From: Hydractinia symbiolongicarpus
Taxonomy: Eukaryota > Cnidaria > Hydrozoa > Anthoathecata > Hydractiniidae
Direction of reading: 5' to 3'
Length of the DNA: 64,000 nt
Assembly (NCBI RefSeq): GCF_029227915.1
Contig: NC_079888.1
Location: 6,087,001 to 6,151,000, forward strand
Shown: positions 13,501 through 33,302 of the stretch, piece after piece
How positions within the stretch are numbered: position 1 is the stretch's first letter
Layout of the letters: every line of letters starts with the position of its first letter
Notes under the pieces: generated by a model
What the model was told of the DNA's origin: nothing
Seen by the model: the letters and a program-made list of their open reading frames with translations, nothing else
The model's database searches: none
Position numbers and translations under genes: made by a program

Positions 13501-16500
13501 ACCCTGATTTATATGTTACAAAAAAACATTTGTATAACTTACCTTAATCAATAAATCCAACATTGTGTGTGTTATGATATAGATACACCTATCCCCCTAA
13601 AGCTATACCTCTAAAAGCTATATCTCTGATAGCTACACCTTTGATAGTTACACCTCTGATAGCTACAACTATTAATATTCTGTTCATATATCACTTTCAG
13701 TGTTATTTACATGTGACACTTCAGTTGTAATGATTTTGGATAGAATTTTCTTACATGTTTATTTCTCATGTCTGCAGGTGTAACGCTCATTCTCTTTCCA
13801 AAGCCGTTTTTATTTTTAAAAACTTTAATATGTAGATGCGAGTAAAAAATCAAGTAATTATCGAGTTGACGTTAGATAAAATTTTGTCAGTCACAGGCAT
13901 GGTAATATAAAAGTCAGTGGTCCTGAATTTATTGCAACATCTTAGATTCCCTGAAAGTATTTCACACATAAAGAGTCTATCACTCTCTCTTAATTCACAT
14001 TGACTTAATTGTCTTGCTTAGCAGTTGTTTTTTTGTGTGTATAAAGTTTCTCTTGATACTGGAGTCGGAGTAGATCTTTTCAGCTGATGTGGTTTGTTGG
14101 TCATCCCATGTTTGTGTTACGAAAGTAGTGCGAAATGATGCAAGCAGTCATTGCAAACAAAAAAGACATGCAGTTTTTTTTTTAAAAAAAGCAACTGAAC
14201 GTTTTGAAGGACTAACCAGCAACACAAAGGCTACCAATTTAATTTTTATTTGGATAAATACAGCATTTACCTGACAGACATACGAGCCAAATGCCTTTCC
14301 TAGATACGAGTTAGATAAATTTTCTATCAGAGTCAAGACGATTGCATTAAGACCTCTGCTGTCTATGCCAAAGCAACAATAGGATTTTTACTTTTTTTGT
14401 TTTACTGGTGTTAAAAGTTGACATGTGTGTTGCCAGTTAATTGGCTTCTTCATAGAAATAGCTGGTGTCTTGCAGAAAGCAGGAGGTACTATCTTAAGGC
14501 CCCGCCCCGATCCCAGTTGCAGGTGGAATAATAACAAAATACATATATCCATTTCTACATAAAATAAAAGTTAAACAAAAGAAACTAAAGAAAATGCTTG
14601 TAAAAATTAAAATAACAAAGCCGTAATTTGTTTATTTGTTTTTAATGATACGTTTATTGTTGTCATATTTCATAATATATTGTCAGACGAAGTCGAATAT
14701 GCATATTTTGTTGGAGATTTCCAACATCTCTATAGTCTTTTTTAGTACAACATACGCAAATTTTATCTTTTTATTGTACGATAATAAAATATAGTTTGAA
14801 CCACTTTTTCATACATATATATCCTTTTTTAACTTACTGCTCCATTTTTTTGCATTGTCCATTTTTTCTGAACTTTTAAAAACATTTTCTATGATTTTCA
14901 GATTGGTGCAGTTGTAAACAAATGGAAATGGTCAATTGCAAAATCGATTCCACGCCTATCTTTCCAAGTAAGTGTGCATAACAACGTCTTGTTATATTAA
15001 TTGAAGCCTTATGCGAGCGACGTCAACAGGTGCTAAAGGTAAAACTGTCAACGTTTTGTCAGTATTAATAGAATCACGTGATTAATCAAGTTTATCGCAG
15101 GTGAAGGTCAACTGAATTGTTGATCATGTTATTGCAACATAAAACAGAAAGAACATTCTTCTTTAACGTTGGAATAGTGTTTGAGACACAACTGGTACTT
15201 CCTCTAGTTGTATTTTGAAATAAGTTTAATAAACGAAGAAGTGTATAAGACAACCTCTTAAACGCGCACAATTGTATACAAATGATGTTTATATAATTCC
15301 ATATATACGCCCTTTATTCTTCATCTTTTTTCTTCTTTCTAACCGATTATTTTACAGCTAAATTCTTTCATAACATTCCGATGCAACAGCAAGTCTTCAA
15401 TGCATCTTGTCGTCAACATTAATGGCGAACATGCAAAGATACAACTTGGACCATCTTCAAATGATGTTGCAGAACCAAACTTATCTGAGATGGTGAGTGA
15501 AAATCTACGGTTGTATGATGTGTAAAAGACAGACTTCATTATTATTTTTTTTTCTCTTCTTTAGGGAATGCTTGCGACATTGGAGAAGTTTTCCTCTCAA
15601 GCAGCCATTCAGGTACACATCTTTTGTAAAAGAAGATTTTACCTCCCTTTCATAGTTATGTAAATCTAGTGTTAAAAGTAATTTTTTGATTTATGTAATA
15701 CTTTATATTTTCCAAATACATAATTAATATAGGGTTCCAAAGTATACATTTTTATTTCTATTTGTTGTAATACAATGAGAAAAAATAAATAAAATTCTGT
15801 ACTAATATTTTGTGGATGAGATACATGCTTGTCTCACTGGATCTTTTTTCAACAAGGCAAGTAACGTGGATGAGCGAGACTTCAGGATGGTGTGATTTGC
15901 TCCAGTGCTTTGATCGTAGTAAAAAGTTCTTCGTTTGGAAGTTATAAATATATTTTTTTAACTGACTAATCTGTCAGTTCATTCGTTCATTTATGCAGTA
16001 TCTTTGTTTGAAATCTTTTTTGTCGCTTGTTCAGTTGTCAGCACTGTCGAAGAAGAAAGAATTAGGAAAGAAGCAAACGAAAAAAGAAAAAGTATACTTT
16101 TTATTTATATATTTATTTTAAATTTTAAACCGAAAATCCTTTTACGTACATTTTGTTTTTAGGTTAGGAACTTTACTTCTGATATTCAAGAAGAACGCAC
16201 ACACGAGTTTGAGGTGAGATTTCCAAATGCCAAAAAAGAAATCGAATTCGTCAGTTCTCATCAATCAGAATTGAAAGGATTGCAAAGAAAATTTAAGTGA
16301 GTATTTAAAATTGGAGCTTAGATGGTTGAATAAAACATACAAGTAATAAAAAGCTTTGAGAAAGGATTTGATGGAATAATCTTGAACTGAATGTGCGGAG
16401 AATTTTAATATATTGAAAATAAAAAAGCTGATTTTACAAGTTGTTTGTGTTTGTCATTATTTTTAAAAGTAGTTTTGTAACTTTATACCTAACATAACCT

Positions 16501-19500
16501 AATTTTGAAGACATGCAAAAAGGAAGTTATTTGGCAATGCAATATTTTACTATGAATCAAGAACCACTTGAAAGTGGCAAATTTATATTACAAGAACTGT
16601 CATTTTTTCAATCCTTTAGGAACACAGTGTTTAATTGGATGGAGCATTACCGTGTGGCAACTGGTGTTTCATCTCCATATAAAACGAGAAAGATACAGAG
16701 AGATCTAACTCAATCAGCTATGTTACTACCTGCCAAGGCATCACAGGAGTTGTGGAAGCAACCACGATCAAGAGTACCTTCTGCACCAACCACTCTCTCT
16801 GAAATGTCTAGGTAAGCTGTTTAAAATGTCATCGTGATTTGTTGTTGACATTGCAAGAAAGTGTTTGGTAGATTCCTAATGTATAGAAGTCAGTGATCAC
16901 CAAAGTTCGTAGTAGGGTACATACTATTCCAGAGGGTAGTGCAACAGAAAAACCCGAAGGATAAATTTTAAATGATTGCAAAAATAATTTTGTACATAGC
17001 TCTGATTATGTCGAATTAGCTGTGAACACATTTTTTTTTACAAAATTTGTTACATAACAAAGTTAGTGACCCTGAAATTGTTTTGGCCTAACTGATACCA
17101 CGATTTTGTCATTAATCTGCAAAAGCAAAAACGCACGGGACGTTTACTGTTTAAATCTCACCGAAGTCTTGACTACTCAGCTTTTGTTTATGCACACATG
17201 GCATGATCTCGTCCTTAAATGGTTTACACAGGTCTTCATAAACAAAGTTTCTGATTTTCACAGGTAATTTTATACTCGGAACTGCCATACTTTGTTGTTG
17301 AATTATAGCTAATCATATGGAACTTTTTGCCATAAATCTCCTCAAATGTGATTATTAAAAAGGGTTTTTGTAATTCCGCAACACTTTGTATTGTTTATTA
17401 AGTTTTAATTTTTGATTATTTTCACAGCATTGAGCTGTTTTGTCAACTAATAATTTAACCAAACTCGTGTTTTAGGTTAAAACTTACCTCTCACTCCAAC
17501 CGTCGACCACACACTTCCGCAGGTGATTACAAAACTGTGATGAAAGACCGCCTTGTAAACCATGATGCACTTGCACTTGCACGCCCTCGCTCGTCTATTT
17601 CGTCAAGGTTAACATTGCTACTAATTTAATAGTATAGAAGGAAATAGAGGGGTGGTGGAGGGTGTAGTTCAAGTAATTCAAATCGTTAATTTTTAATTAA
17701 TGTTCGTAATTTTAATATGTCCTTTCCATTTTCAAATTTTAATGCTTTTAATTTTTAAAATGTTTCTCTTATTTAAAATGTTTCTTTTTGCGCAACTGTT
17801 CAAGCTATTGGGCTTTTGTAGTTCAGGCATCTATACTTCAATTATTCTTAATTGTTATAGACTTCAAAGCGTTGCCATTCTTATGACAGAGTATGACTAA
17901 CAAAACTGATCCCCAGTACTGTTATTATTACAACTAGTCCTCCCGTGAAAAAATCAACGGTATCGCCCGTCGTCGAATTTTCGTCCGTTGTACATCTTCT
18001 ACACATCTTTATTTTGTACATCCGTAGTACAGCGTAGCGATTGGGAAGGCATTTTTAACAGACAGACAAAATACAAGTATTGTTACTTGTATTGTTAATA
18101 TAGAGGTCTAAATTCGCCATTTTTTGACGATTTTCCTGATAATTTCCATATTCGTTTGAATAAACAGAGTGACGTACTTCGTTGTATTTGGTTAAAACCT
18201 AAAAACAACTTTACAATTCTAATTTTATGTATTTGTTGTTTTTATGGCAAGCTAACAATATGCATTTTTAGCTTGTATATTGCAGGAGTTGTTTTCAAAC
18301 CTATAACACAACTGTGCTACTTATTTATTTCTCATCGCAGTCACTGACTAGCTGTATTACCACTGACTAGCTGTTCCACCACTGGCTAGCTGCATTACCA
18401 CAGACTAGCTGCATTACCACAGACTAGCTGTATTACCACTGACTAGCTGCATTACCACAGACTATGTGTATTACCATGACTAGCTGTATTACCACTGACT
18501 AGCTGTATTACCACTGAATAGCTGTTCTACCACTAACTAGCTGCATTACCACAGACTAGCTGTATTACCACTGACTAGCTGTATTTCCACTGACTAGCTG
18601 TATTTCCACTGACTAGCTGTATTACCTTATGCTGGTTGTTTTAATATAACCCAACTCACACAGTGTACCTACAGCAAATGATCCTTTACTCAAATAAACA
18701 GTTACTAAATTGTTTATCTTATTCTTTGCTTAGGTCGAATTTTTTATAACCCAATTTCAACTTCTAATATAGTTTAACAACTGCAATAAACGTCCCTGGT
18801 GCTAGATGCAGGATCTCCTTAAACGTTGCGTACTAAACCTGTATGTTTAAGAAATGATAAATTGGAAGAGTAATTATGCAGACACAACGAAATATATATC
18901 ATTCTAACTTCATGATTGTGTGCGAGGTGTTTCATCGTCATTGTTTTATGTTTTAACAGCTAATTTCTACTTTTCTTTTTAGGAGTCCTTCTCCGTTCAA
19001 GTGTGGTATATTGCAACAAAGTTCAAAAACAAAACCTGTTCTGCCTAAAGAAGGCTGCCCTTTGTATCTTTTCAATCATTTCAGTCTATAATAATTATTA
19101 TCCTTGTTATTATTGTAATAGTTAAAGTGATATCAACAAAATTCAATGTAAAAGAAAAAGCATGAGAATATTTCACTCTATTTAACTTTAACTAAATAAT
19201 ATAGAGCGTTACGTTCAGAGTTGCTTGGTGAAGGACAAACACAGTGCAAGTACGTAACAGTTCAAAAAAATTATAAGCAAGTTGAGTTTGTCATTGTGGG
19301 GAAAAACATTCTTATTGATATTCCTCCATTGTTTCGTTCTCTTCTTAAATAAACATCAAGGAAGAAGACAAAATTTGAATAAGCAAAGTATTAAAACGCC
19401 TAATATATTAAAAGAATGAATGAATGAATGAATGAATGAATAAATGGATACATAAATGGATAAAGAAATAAGTGATTAGCTAATGTTTTGTTTCCACAGG

Positions 19501-22500
19501 TGTAATAAAAGAAGGATTGCTGAGTTAACTGATGTGGAATTTGATTTGTTCTTAAAGAAAACTCCAAAAACACAGTTGCTTGTTATAAGTATTGTAAATT
19601 CTGGGTGAGTTCTGTTTTACTTATTGCTAATTCTTTACAACGTTAAGCAAACTAAATAAATCTGGATATTTTCCCTCCAGGTCATTGTTTTTATGAGTAA
19701 ACAAATGTGCTTTGCTTCCCTTTAAACTCTGTGATCTAATTGGACGATGATTGTTGTTATTGAAAAGCAATTGGTTTTCTAAACTCACTGGTTTTAATTT
19801 AGCTCCTGTAATAGTCCGGTGGATGCAACAATCGATTCTTTACATTGTGAGATAAATAAAAACAGGACCATACCCTGCGTACAGGTAACATATGTTAGTA
19901 ACTGTATTTTCTTTCCAAATCAAATCCAATTGAAATACCTGACTAAAATGATAATCACGGTAAAATGTTAACAGTAGTGTGAAAAATTAACATCAACTAT
20001 TTTAAATTGTGTTCGTTACGCTTACGATTAGTAACGTGCGTTTATCGCTAGGACCCTTTTTGGAAAAACGCTTATTGGTAACAGTACCAATTAGACTTGG
20101 GTAAACGATATAAAAGTCACAAGGACCGCTTGAGAAAGTGTACATTATTGATTGCTTGAAAATGGGTGTGTGAACACCCGAAACGTCGAAAACAATGTAG
20201 TTTTTCTTATCAATTTACTATCGCTGCGAGTCTTCGTATTTGTTAAAGTGTAACAATGTTCATTGAGAACTCTCTGTTGAACTGTTTTACTGTGTATTCT
20301 TGTGAAAGAAAAGTAAAACCGGAATTCTTAAGCTTTTTTCACAGTTTCCTAAAACAATGGCTTCAATTAGGGGAAACTCTTAATCGGTATGCCTAAATAC
20401 GAAACGCTAGGAGTTGCGACCGAGTTCGCTTGAAAACCAGCCTTTATTTATTTTATAGGGTAAGTTAGCCTTATTTCTACAACATTACATTTGCTGTGAT
20501 TTAGGCTCGTTATGACGCATACCGTTTATTCAGATATATCATACCGTCTGTAGTAACAGAGAGTTGTATTCCTCTTCTTGTATCAAGACATAATGTTGTG
20601 CCTGGAATGTTTATGGTAAGTGTGTCCGCTCCCCCTAGCTGCTGCTGTGTTGTTGCGAAATACAAAAAGTTTGGATGGTCTCATTATCAAACTTTTTTAT
20701 GGCTTTTGTCTAATGCTAAAATTTTAGTGTACCCAAAGGGATTTTAAAGGGCAAAGAAACGAAATTGTTATAATCTTTTTTTAAAAAAATATTATTTTGA
20801 ATCCATACCAGGGTTACGCATTGTGTTTTGTAAGCTTTCTAACCTGGAAGCTAAAATGGCGTAGGAAAAGACATACTGAAATGATTGCATAAGGTAAACT
20901 GACAACGTTGTTGCCTCGCATCATGGTCATTTGTGGGTTCTTTACTAAAAAGGATACTTTTTGTAATAATAAAAAAAAATGATCGGGCTCAACCGGGATT
21001 TGAACCCGGGGCCTCTCGCACCCAAAGCGAGAATCATACCACTAGACCATTGAGCCACAATAATGAATCGTAGATCTTTGCTTATAACTAAATAAAACAA
21101 ACACATTAACTCTGTTGTTTATATGCTTGAATAAATAGCATTTATTTTTCAACATGATTCATAGCATGTGGCGTAAGTTGAGTATAAAGTAACGATGCAA
21201 ACACTTTTACGCCCATGCTTCTATTAACGCCCCTCAATTAAACAACCTCCTTTCATTTGAAATTTGTATTAAATGTCTTCTTTTGAACTAAAGAACATTT
21301 ATACGAATCCATAGCTGGATTTAATAAATAAATAATTTTTATTCTAAAGTATTTCTGTTTATAGTGGATATTTACAGTATTAACACTTTGATCAAAAAGT
21401 TGGTTATGCAATTAACGCTTTTTTTTAGTTAAAGACTGCACTGTACTTGTTGAATGAAATAATAAGCGCCCCGAATATTGATCGGAGATATTACAAAAAA
21501 TAAAAAAATAACAACAAACAAACTGATTAGCAATATGTTTTGTTTTGAAGAGGTCTGTGAAACTTCGAGAACTTCAAAACTTTGAAAAAAATTAACAACA
21601 GTAAAAAAAATTAAGCTACTTATTTTACTAACCATGGTGGTTAAGAACATGAAAAATTTCTAACAGAGCGCTATTTAAGTGTAAAAATCATCTTTAAACG
21701 ATAAGAAATATTGATGTTAGATTCCTTTTCTTCAGATGTTTTTAATTTTGTTGTTGTAAATTTCAGATTTTTCAAGGTGGTAAGCTGTTGTTTGTTGATT
21801 ATATTTTTGATGGTTATGGAAATACAAGAAAAAATTTTCTTAGACAGGTTCGTGATTTTATTGTAGCAGCTTTTGGTATTGAGGGGTGTGGTTAATTAAT
21901 GTGTTTTGGTCCACTACCTTTAATTAACAACGGTTATTTCTGTTTTAAATACGAATTTGCGACATCACTACTAGAACACTTCTTAAGAACAGTAAAGATC
22001 TAGGTAATGCAAAGGCTGTGATCAAGTATAACTCTTAATTCTATCTATACTAGATCTCCCGATCTCGTGCTGATGCAACGAAAGGAAGATTCCTTCCAGC
22101 TGATTTTCGATTTAATCCTATTCGTGGACAAGTGTTCGTAAACAAATTAACACAAAACACCTGTGCAGGAGAGGTAGCCAGACCTAGTATAACGATCAAC
22201 GACGGAGAGTTTAAGTATGAAAGAATCGTCTATTTGTTATTTCTGTTAAGTAAATGATTAAGACATGTAGTATTTGGCGCGTGTCTTTAAAAATTGAATC
22301 TTTTGTAGGAAAATGGCTGGTTCGTAGCTATAAATTTTTGTATACAACTTACGCGCAAAGGATACTTGACTGAGTTATAACAAAATGAAATATGTATTTT
22401 CGTGTTTAGACAATCGCTGTCTCCGAGTAGCCAATCGGGTTTTGTTTCACCTGAATCATCAAATGACACTGTCAGAAGCAAAATAGCTACTGGTACAAAG

Positions 22501-22566
22501 AAAAGCTCGCTAAACCATGAAACTGTGGCAGTGAAAAACAGTTACAATAAGATTATATCGAGTTAA
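4538..22566 (+). CDS. FAM194-domain protein, C3orf20/ERICH6-like
   Basis: A 22-exon gene of ~1068 residues; every junction is GT-AG and keeps phase. Exons: 4538-5537, 5617-5682, 5972-6040, 7384-7477, 8218-8418, 9372-9521, 10364-10403, 14902-14967, 15358-15492, 15565-15612, 16035-16091, 16163-16296, 16620-16811, 17476-17607, 18983-19063, 19205-19249, 19500-19604, 19803-19884, 20505-20615, 21767-21847, 22054-22214, 22410-22566. Residues 1-333 are charged and low in complexity, with acidic DSEDE-type patches. Residues ~380-625 match the FAM194 domain: a DGTITILYPSGK block, GNYTFVYDGS, FTPIGRGVCYHKNG and VNKWKWS in family order. A second conserved block (~815-1016) contains CPLALRSELLGEG, ELTDVEFD, ARYDAYRLFRY and GGKLLFVDYIFDGYG. 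I associate this C-terminal extension with C3orf20 more than with ERICH6. Biochemical function is unknown for the family. The ATG follows an in-frame TGA at ~4511 and an acceptor at 4500. The 40-nt exon at 10364 is the least certain exon. Confidence 0.8.
6781..7090 (+). mobile_element. tRNA-derived SINE, copy 1
   Basis: The head (about 6781-6850) is tRNA-like, with a GTGGTAGAGCG A-box region and a perfect GGTTCAAACCC B box. It is followed by a ~230-bp body with the landmarks GTCTAGTTGAGC, AGCTTTAAATG, CAGTACCAATAGGAA and TATTCTGGGTAAA, and it ends in an AAT-type tail. Two further copies lie at 38080-38446 (+) and 53211-53507 (-). It sits in an intron of the FAM194-domain gene. Confidence 0.85.
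8618..8791 (+). mobile_element. Helitron-like non-autonomous element A
   Basis: It begins TCTCTTTAATAATAG after a host A, and ends with a hairpin (ACCCGT, loop, ACGGGT) ten bases before a terminal CTAG. This matches the Helitron hallmarks: 5' TC, a 3' hairpin, then CTRR. No coding capacity. It abuts a second element directly at 8791/8792. A 5' end of the same type recurs at 59651. Confidence 0.7.
8792..8931 (+). mobile_element. Helitron-like non-autonomous element B
   Basis: It starts TCTATATTATAAT immediately after the CTAG of element A, carries a short GTCT microsatellite near its 5' end, and ends with a GTAAGC/GCTTAC hairpin two bases before CTAG, followed by T. The ends and layout match the copies at 17934-18104 and 30133-30351. 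Confidence 0.7.
10593..10598 (-). terminator. Poly(A) signal of the protease gene
   Basis: AATAAA on the minus strand starts on the base immediately after the TGA stop, giving a very short 3' UTR before cleavage if this signal is used. Confidence 0.5.
10599..13563 (-). CDS. Secreted trypsin-like serine protease with Pro/Ser-rich tail
   Basis: Four minus-strand exons, all GT-AG and in phase: 13563-13543, 12490-12460, 11951-11730 and 11419-10599, giving 364 residues. The first two exons (21 and 31 nt) encode a hydrophobic signal peptide. Zymogen cleavage is predicted after Arg30 (SKR|IVGG). The catalytic triad is His76 (TAAHC), Asp125 (DNDIA) and Ser222 (GDSGGP). Asp216, Gly245 and Gly255 give trypsin-type Lys/Arg specificity. 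Cysteines fit five disulfides, including a propeptide link (C22-C145). Residues ~272-364 form an unusual tail rich in Pro/Ser/Lys (PPPPIP, PPLPPS, KVPPTP). The whole gene lies antisense inside intron 7 (10404-14901) of the FAM194-domain gene. The family hydrolyses peptide bonds extracellularly; the physiological substrate is unknown. An AATAAA directly follows the stop codon. Confidence 0.9.
13072..13506. mobile_element. hAT-like MITE
   Basis: The 435-bp element has perfect 13-bp terminal inverted repeats, CAGGGTTCCCAC at the left and GTGGGAACCCTG at the right. The flanking 8 bp are ATTTTTAT and ATTTATAT, a 7/8 match to a hAT-style duplication. The interior consists largely of short CTCCTCAAA-type repeats on both sides of a unique centre. 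It lies in intron 1 of the protease gene, 37 bp from its first exon. Confidence 0.7.
17934..18104 (-). mobile_element. Helitron-like non-autonomous element C
   Basis: On the minus strand it starts TCTATATTAACAATACAAG, has a few CTGT units, and ends with a CCGTTGATTTTTTCACGG hairpin, GAGGA and CTAG followed by T. Same end structure as elements A, B and D. It is intronic in the FAM194-domain gene. Confidence 0.65.
18342..18625. repeat. 19-bp minisatellite, ~15 copies
   Basis: A tandem array of the unit CACTGACTAGCTGTATTAC, with substitutions between copies and one single-base deletion. It lies in the intron between exons ending at 17607 and starting at 18983. Each unit contains CTAG, the same tetranucleotide that ends the Helitron-like element 240 bp upstream, but no hairpin accompanies it. 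Confidence 0.95.
19413..19441. repeat. GAAT microsatellite
   Basis: About seven GAAT units in an intron of the FAM194-domain gene. Confidence 0.85.
20985..21056 (-). tRNA. tRNA-Pro (UGG anticodon)
   Basis: The minus strand gives a 72-nt tRNA without an intron. The acceptor stem GGCTCAA pairs with TTGAGCC and is followed by discriminator C. The anticodon loop CTTTGGGTG carries TGG between CTCGC and GCGAG arms. The T arm includes the B box GGTTCAAATCC, and the A-box region reads TGGTCTAGTGG. A run of T's (from 20980 downwards) acts as a Pol III terminator. It lies in an intron of the FAM194-domain gene, antisense to it. Confidence 0.97.
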
Positions 22567-22601
22567 CTTTGCTTGGTTTATGTTAAAAGGGTTAGAGTTT
22601 A

Positions 22602-22607
22602 AATAAA
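22602..22607 (+). terminator. Poly(A) signal of the FAM194-domain gene
   Basis: AATAAA 36 nt after the TAA stop at 22564-22566. Confidence 0.65.
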
Positions 22608-23603
22608 CAAACCCATGTAGTTATCGAGGACTATTCTTCCAAAAGGTCCTGTCAAGGTGAGACAAGGCGGAGATGCTAGCTGACTCAATTATGTGCAGCA
22701 AGCTAGTCATAGTGTATGATTGGAAGAAGAATGGAAGCGTCTTGCGTTGATTTATTAAGGTGTTTTTTACTCAATTTAAGTTCAAGAGAAAATTATATTG
22801 CGTTTACTTTGTTGAACCTGATGCTGTTTGCATAGTTTCACATATTTTTACCTACACAAAGTTCTTTAATTTAATTGTTCATATACGTTAGACTGTAGAT
22901 GACATAAAAAAAGAAAAATAGAAGCTAAATATCCTATCTAGTATGTTCTCCTGAATAAAAGTTATTGCTATGGTAGGATATCTTTTTGGGACAAAGAACT
23001 ATAAATAAGAGTTGGAAGATTTTAGTTTATCGACAACCTCTATCCCGGGTATATACAGTAGTTTTTTGACATGAGGATGATCGCCCTATTATCAAAAATG
23101 GTACAGGCCCTGGGATCGAGTTTGGTTTTTTATGTGTTATCTTGTGTAAATAATGTATTATTTATATGCCTGACATAATGTAATGTCGAACAATGTGATA
23201 AACGGGAAAAAAATGTTAGTTATTCTTTCTCACCTTCAATTAATCAGTTTTGGTGATCCAAAATTTAATTCTTCTAAAGTAGCACTTAGTCAAGATGTAA
23301 TTCGTCGAAAAAATGCAAAATTCGCTTTTCGTGAAATTAAATATGTGCCGAAATTACTTTGTTAAAGGAGGTCCTAAGTTTCTACAGTCCATATCTGCTA
23401 ATTCGAATGCTGGTAATGGAAATATTCACTAATTCGAACAAATATATTTGTCTTTTAAAGGTTTAGTTTCTATGTTATTCAAACATATTTTTGACCACTA
23501 TTGAAAAAACTGATGTATACGGTGGTTTTCTCGTTACGGTTATTTTTTGGAAACAACATTAAAATATGAACGGGACTAGCTTTTTTTGTTTCCGGAATAT
23601 CTC

Positions 23604-23648
23604 GGGCTCGGCCGGGATTTGTACCCGGGGACTTTCGCATCAAAACGA
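23604..23648 (-). pseudogene. tRNA-Pro-like 3'-half remnant
   Basis: The minus strand matches the 3' half of the intact tRNA-Pro at 20985-21056 (T arm and acceptor 3' strand), with an altered B box (GGTACAAATCC in place of GGTTCAAATCC) and a lost anticodon stem. The 5' half is absent. It could be a truncated tRNA copy or the relic of a tRNA-derived retroelement. Confidence 0.5.
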
Positions 23649-23928
23649 ATTTTTAATAAATATTTTAAAGTCAGAAAGTTTCGCAGTTTTTAAGCCTTTT
23701 CGCGAAAGTTTTTTCCCGCGAAATTTTTCAACAATAATAATAATCGCGTGTAAAGTAACTACGTCTATCCCTGGAACCTGTGTCAATTTGCTTTTGATGA
23801 ATTGATGCAGCAAACTTACACTGAACCTAAATTTATATTAAAATGGAAAGAAAAAGAAAAATCCTCGTCTCCTGGGGCATTTTTTGTCTTTTAGATATTG
23901 TCTCTCGAGGTTAAAAAAAGAAGTCAGT

Positions 23929-24026
23929 CAACCTCGCCCCTAAGACTTGTTAAGCTTTTTATATTCGGACATTTCATTTAGGCTGTCCAAATATAAAAAG
24001 CCTAACAAGTCCTTGGCGGGGAACTA
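23929..24026. mobile_element. Foldback MITE (CAACCTCG family)
   Basis: The two halves are inverted repeats of about 40 bp (CCCCTAAGACTTGTTAAGC on the left, GCCTAACAAGTCCTTGGCGG on the right) around a short loop near 23975. The CAACCTCG(N)CCCC end motif recurs at 38291, 39304 and 47950 and inverted at 60820, suggesting a dispersed family. Confidence 0.6.
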
Positions 24027-24045
24027 CAATCGTGGTCACAATGTT

Positions 24046-24190
24046 GGTAAAAGACAACGAAGTTTGCCACCACAAGTAATTGCGTAGGCTCATTCTATAT
24101 TCTTGAACTTGTCAAAGTTCACTTGTCAATGTTAAGGAGTGGACTTGCTAATTGTGCTAATTGTTGCTGACATCAGCAAGGCCATTAATC
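24046..24190. repeat. Dispersed repeat, copy 1
   Basis: Shares ordered blocks with 39712-39895: GCCACCACAAGTAATT, TTCTATATT, GACTTGTCAATG-like and GCTAATTG(T/C)TGC. Same orientation in both copies. No coding capacity; class unknown. Confidence 0.55.
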
Positions 24191-24530
24191 ACGAATTTCC
24201 GGGCCTTCGTGGTTCCATAGTCATAAGAAATGACTATGGTGGTTCCCGTGAATTGTTTGGATGTGCGAGCGTGCTAAATAATGTGACTAGCGACTTTTCA
24301 ATGCTCTCTGCCTGGCCTACTTCTGTGCAAAAGTAGCGACTTGACTTTTTGACACTTGTGTCCATATTGGGACAACGAGTAAAAAAGTGCCTTAGTCTCG
24401 ATATTTTTGTCCACGGTTATGTATGTTGGAAGTCAGTTAAAATATTTCCGTACCATGTTCGGTTTAATATCGAATCATCAACATAAACTCCAAAATAGTT
24501 CGCAATAACAAGCCCACATGTTTTTCAAAG

Positions 24531-33302
<8,772 letters not shown>

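Larger units (their letters stand above)
22608..24530. other. Intergenic region between FAM194-domain gene and AATF
   Basis: No supported exons. It contains a tRNA-Pro-like remnant (23604-23648), a foldback element (23929-24026), a dispersed repeat shared with 39712-39895 (24046-24190), and a perfect 10-bp-stem hairpin CCATAGTCAT/ATGACTATGG at 24215-24239. The AATF promoter presumably lies at the right end. Confidence 0.6.

Noticed and set aside
24139-24336. 65-codon frame upstream of AATF
   Set aside because: It overlaps a dispersed repeat and a short hairpin; no similarity and no splice context.
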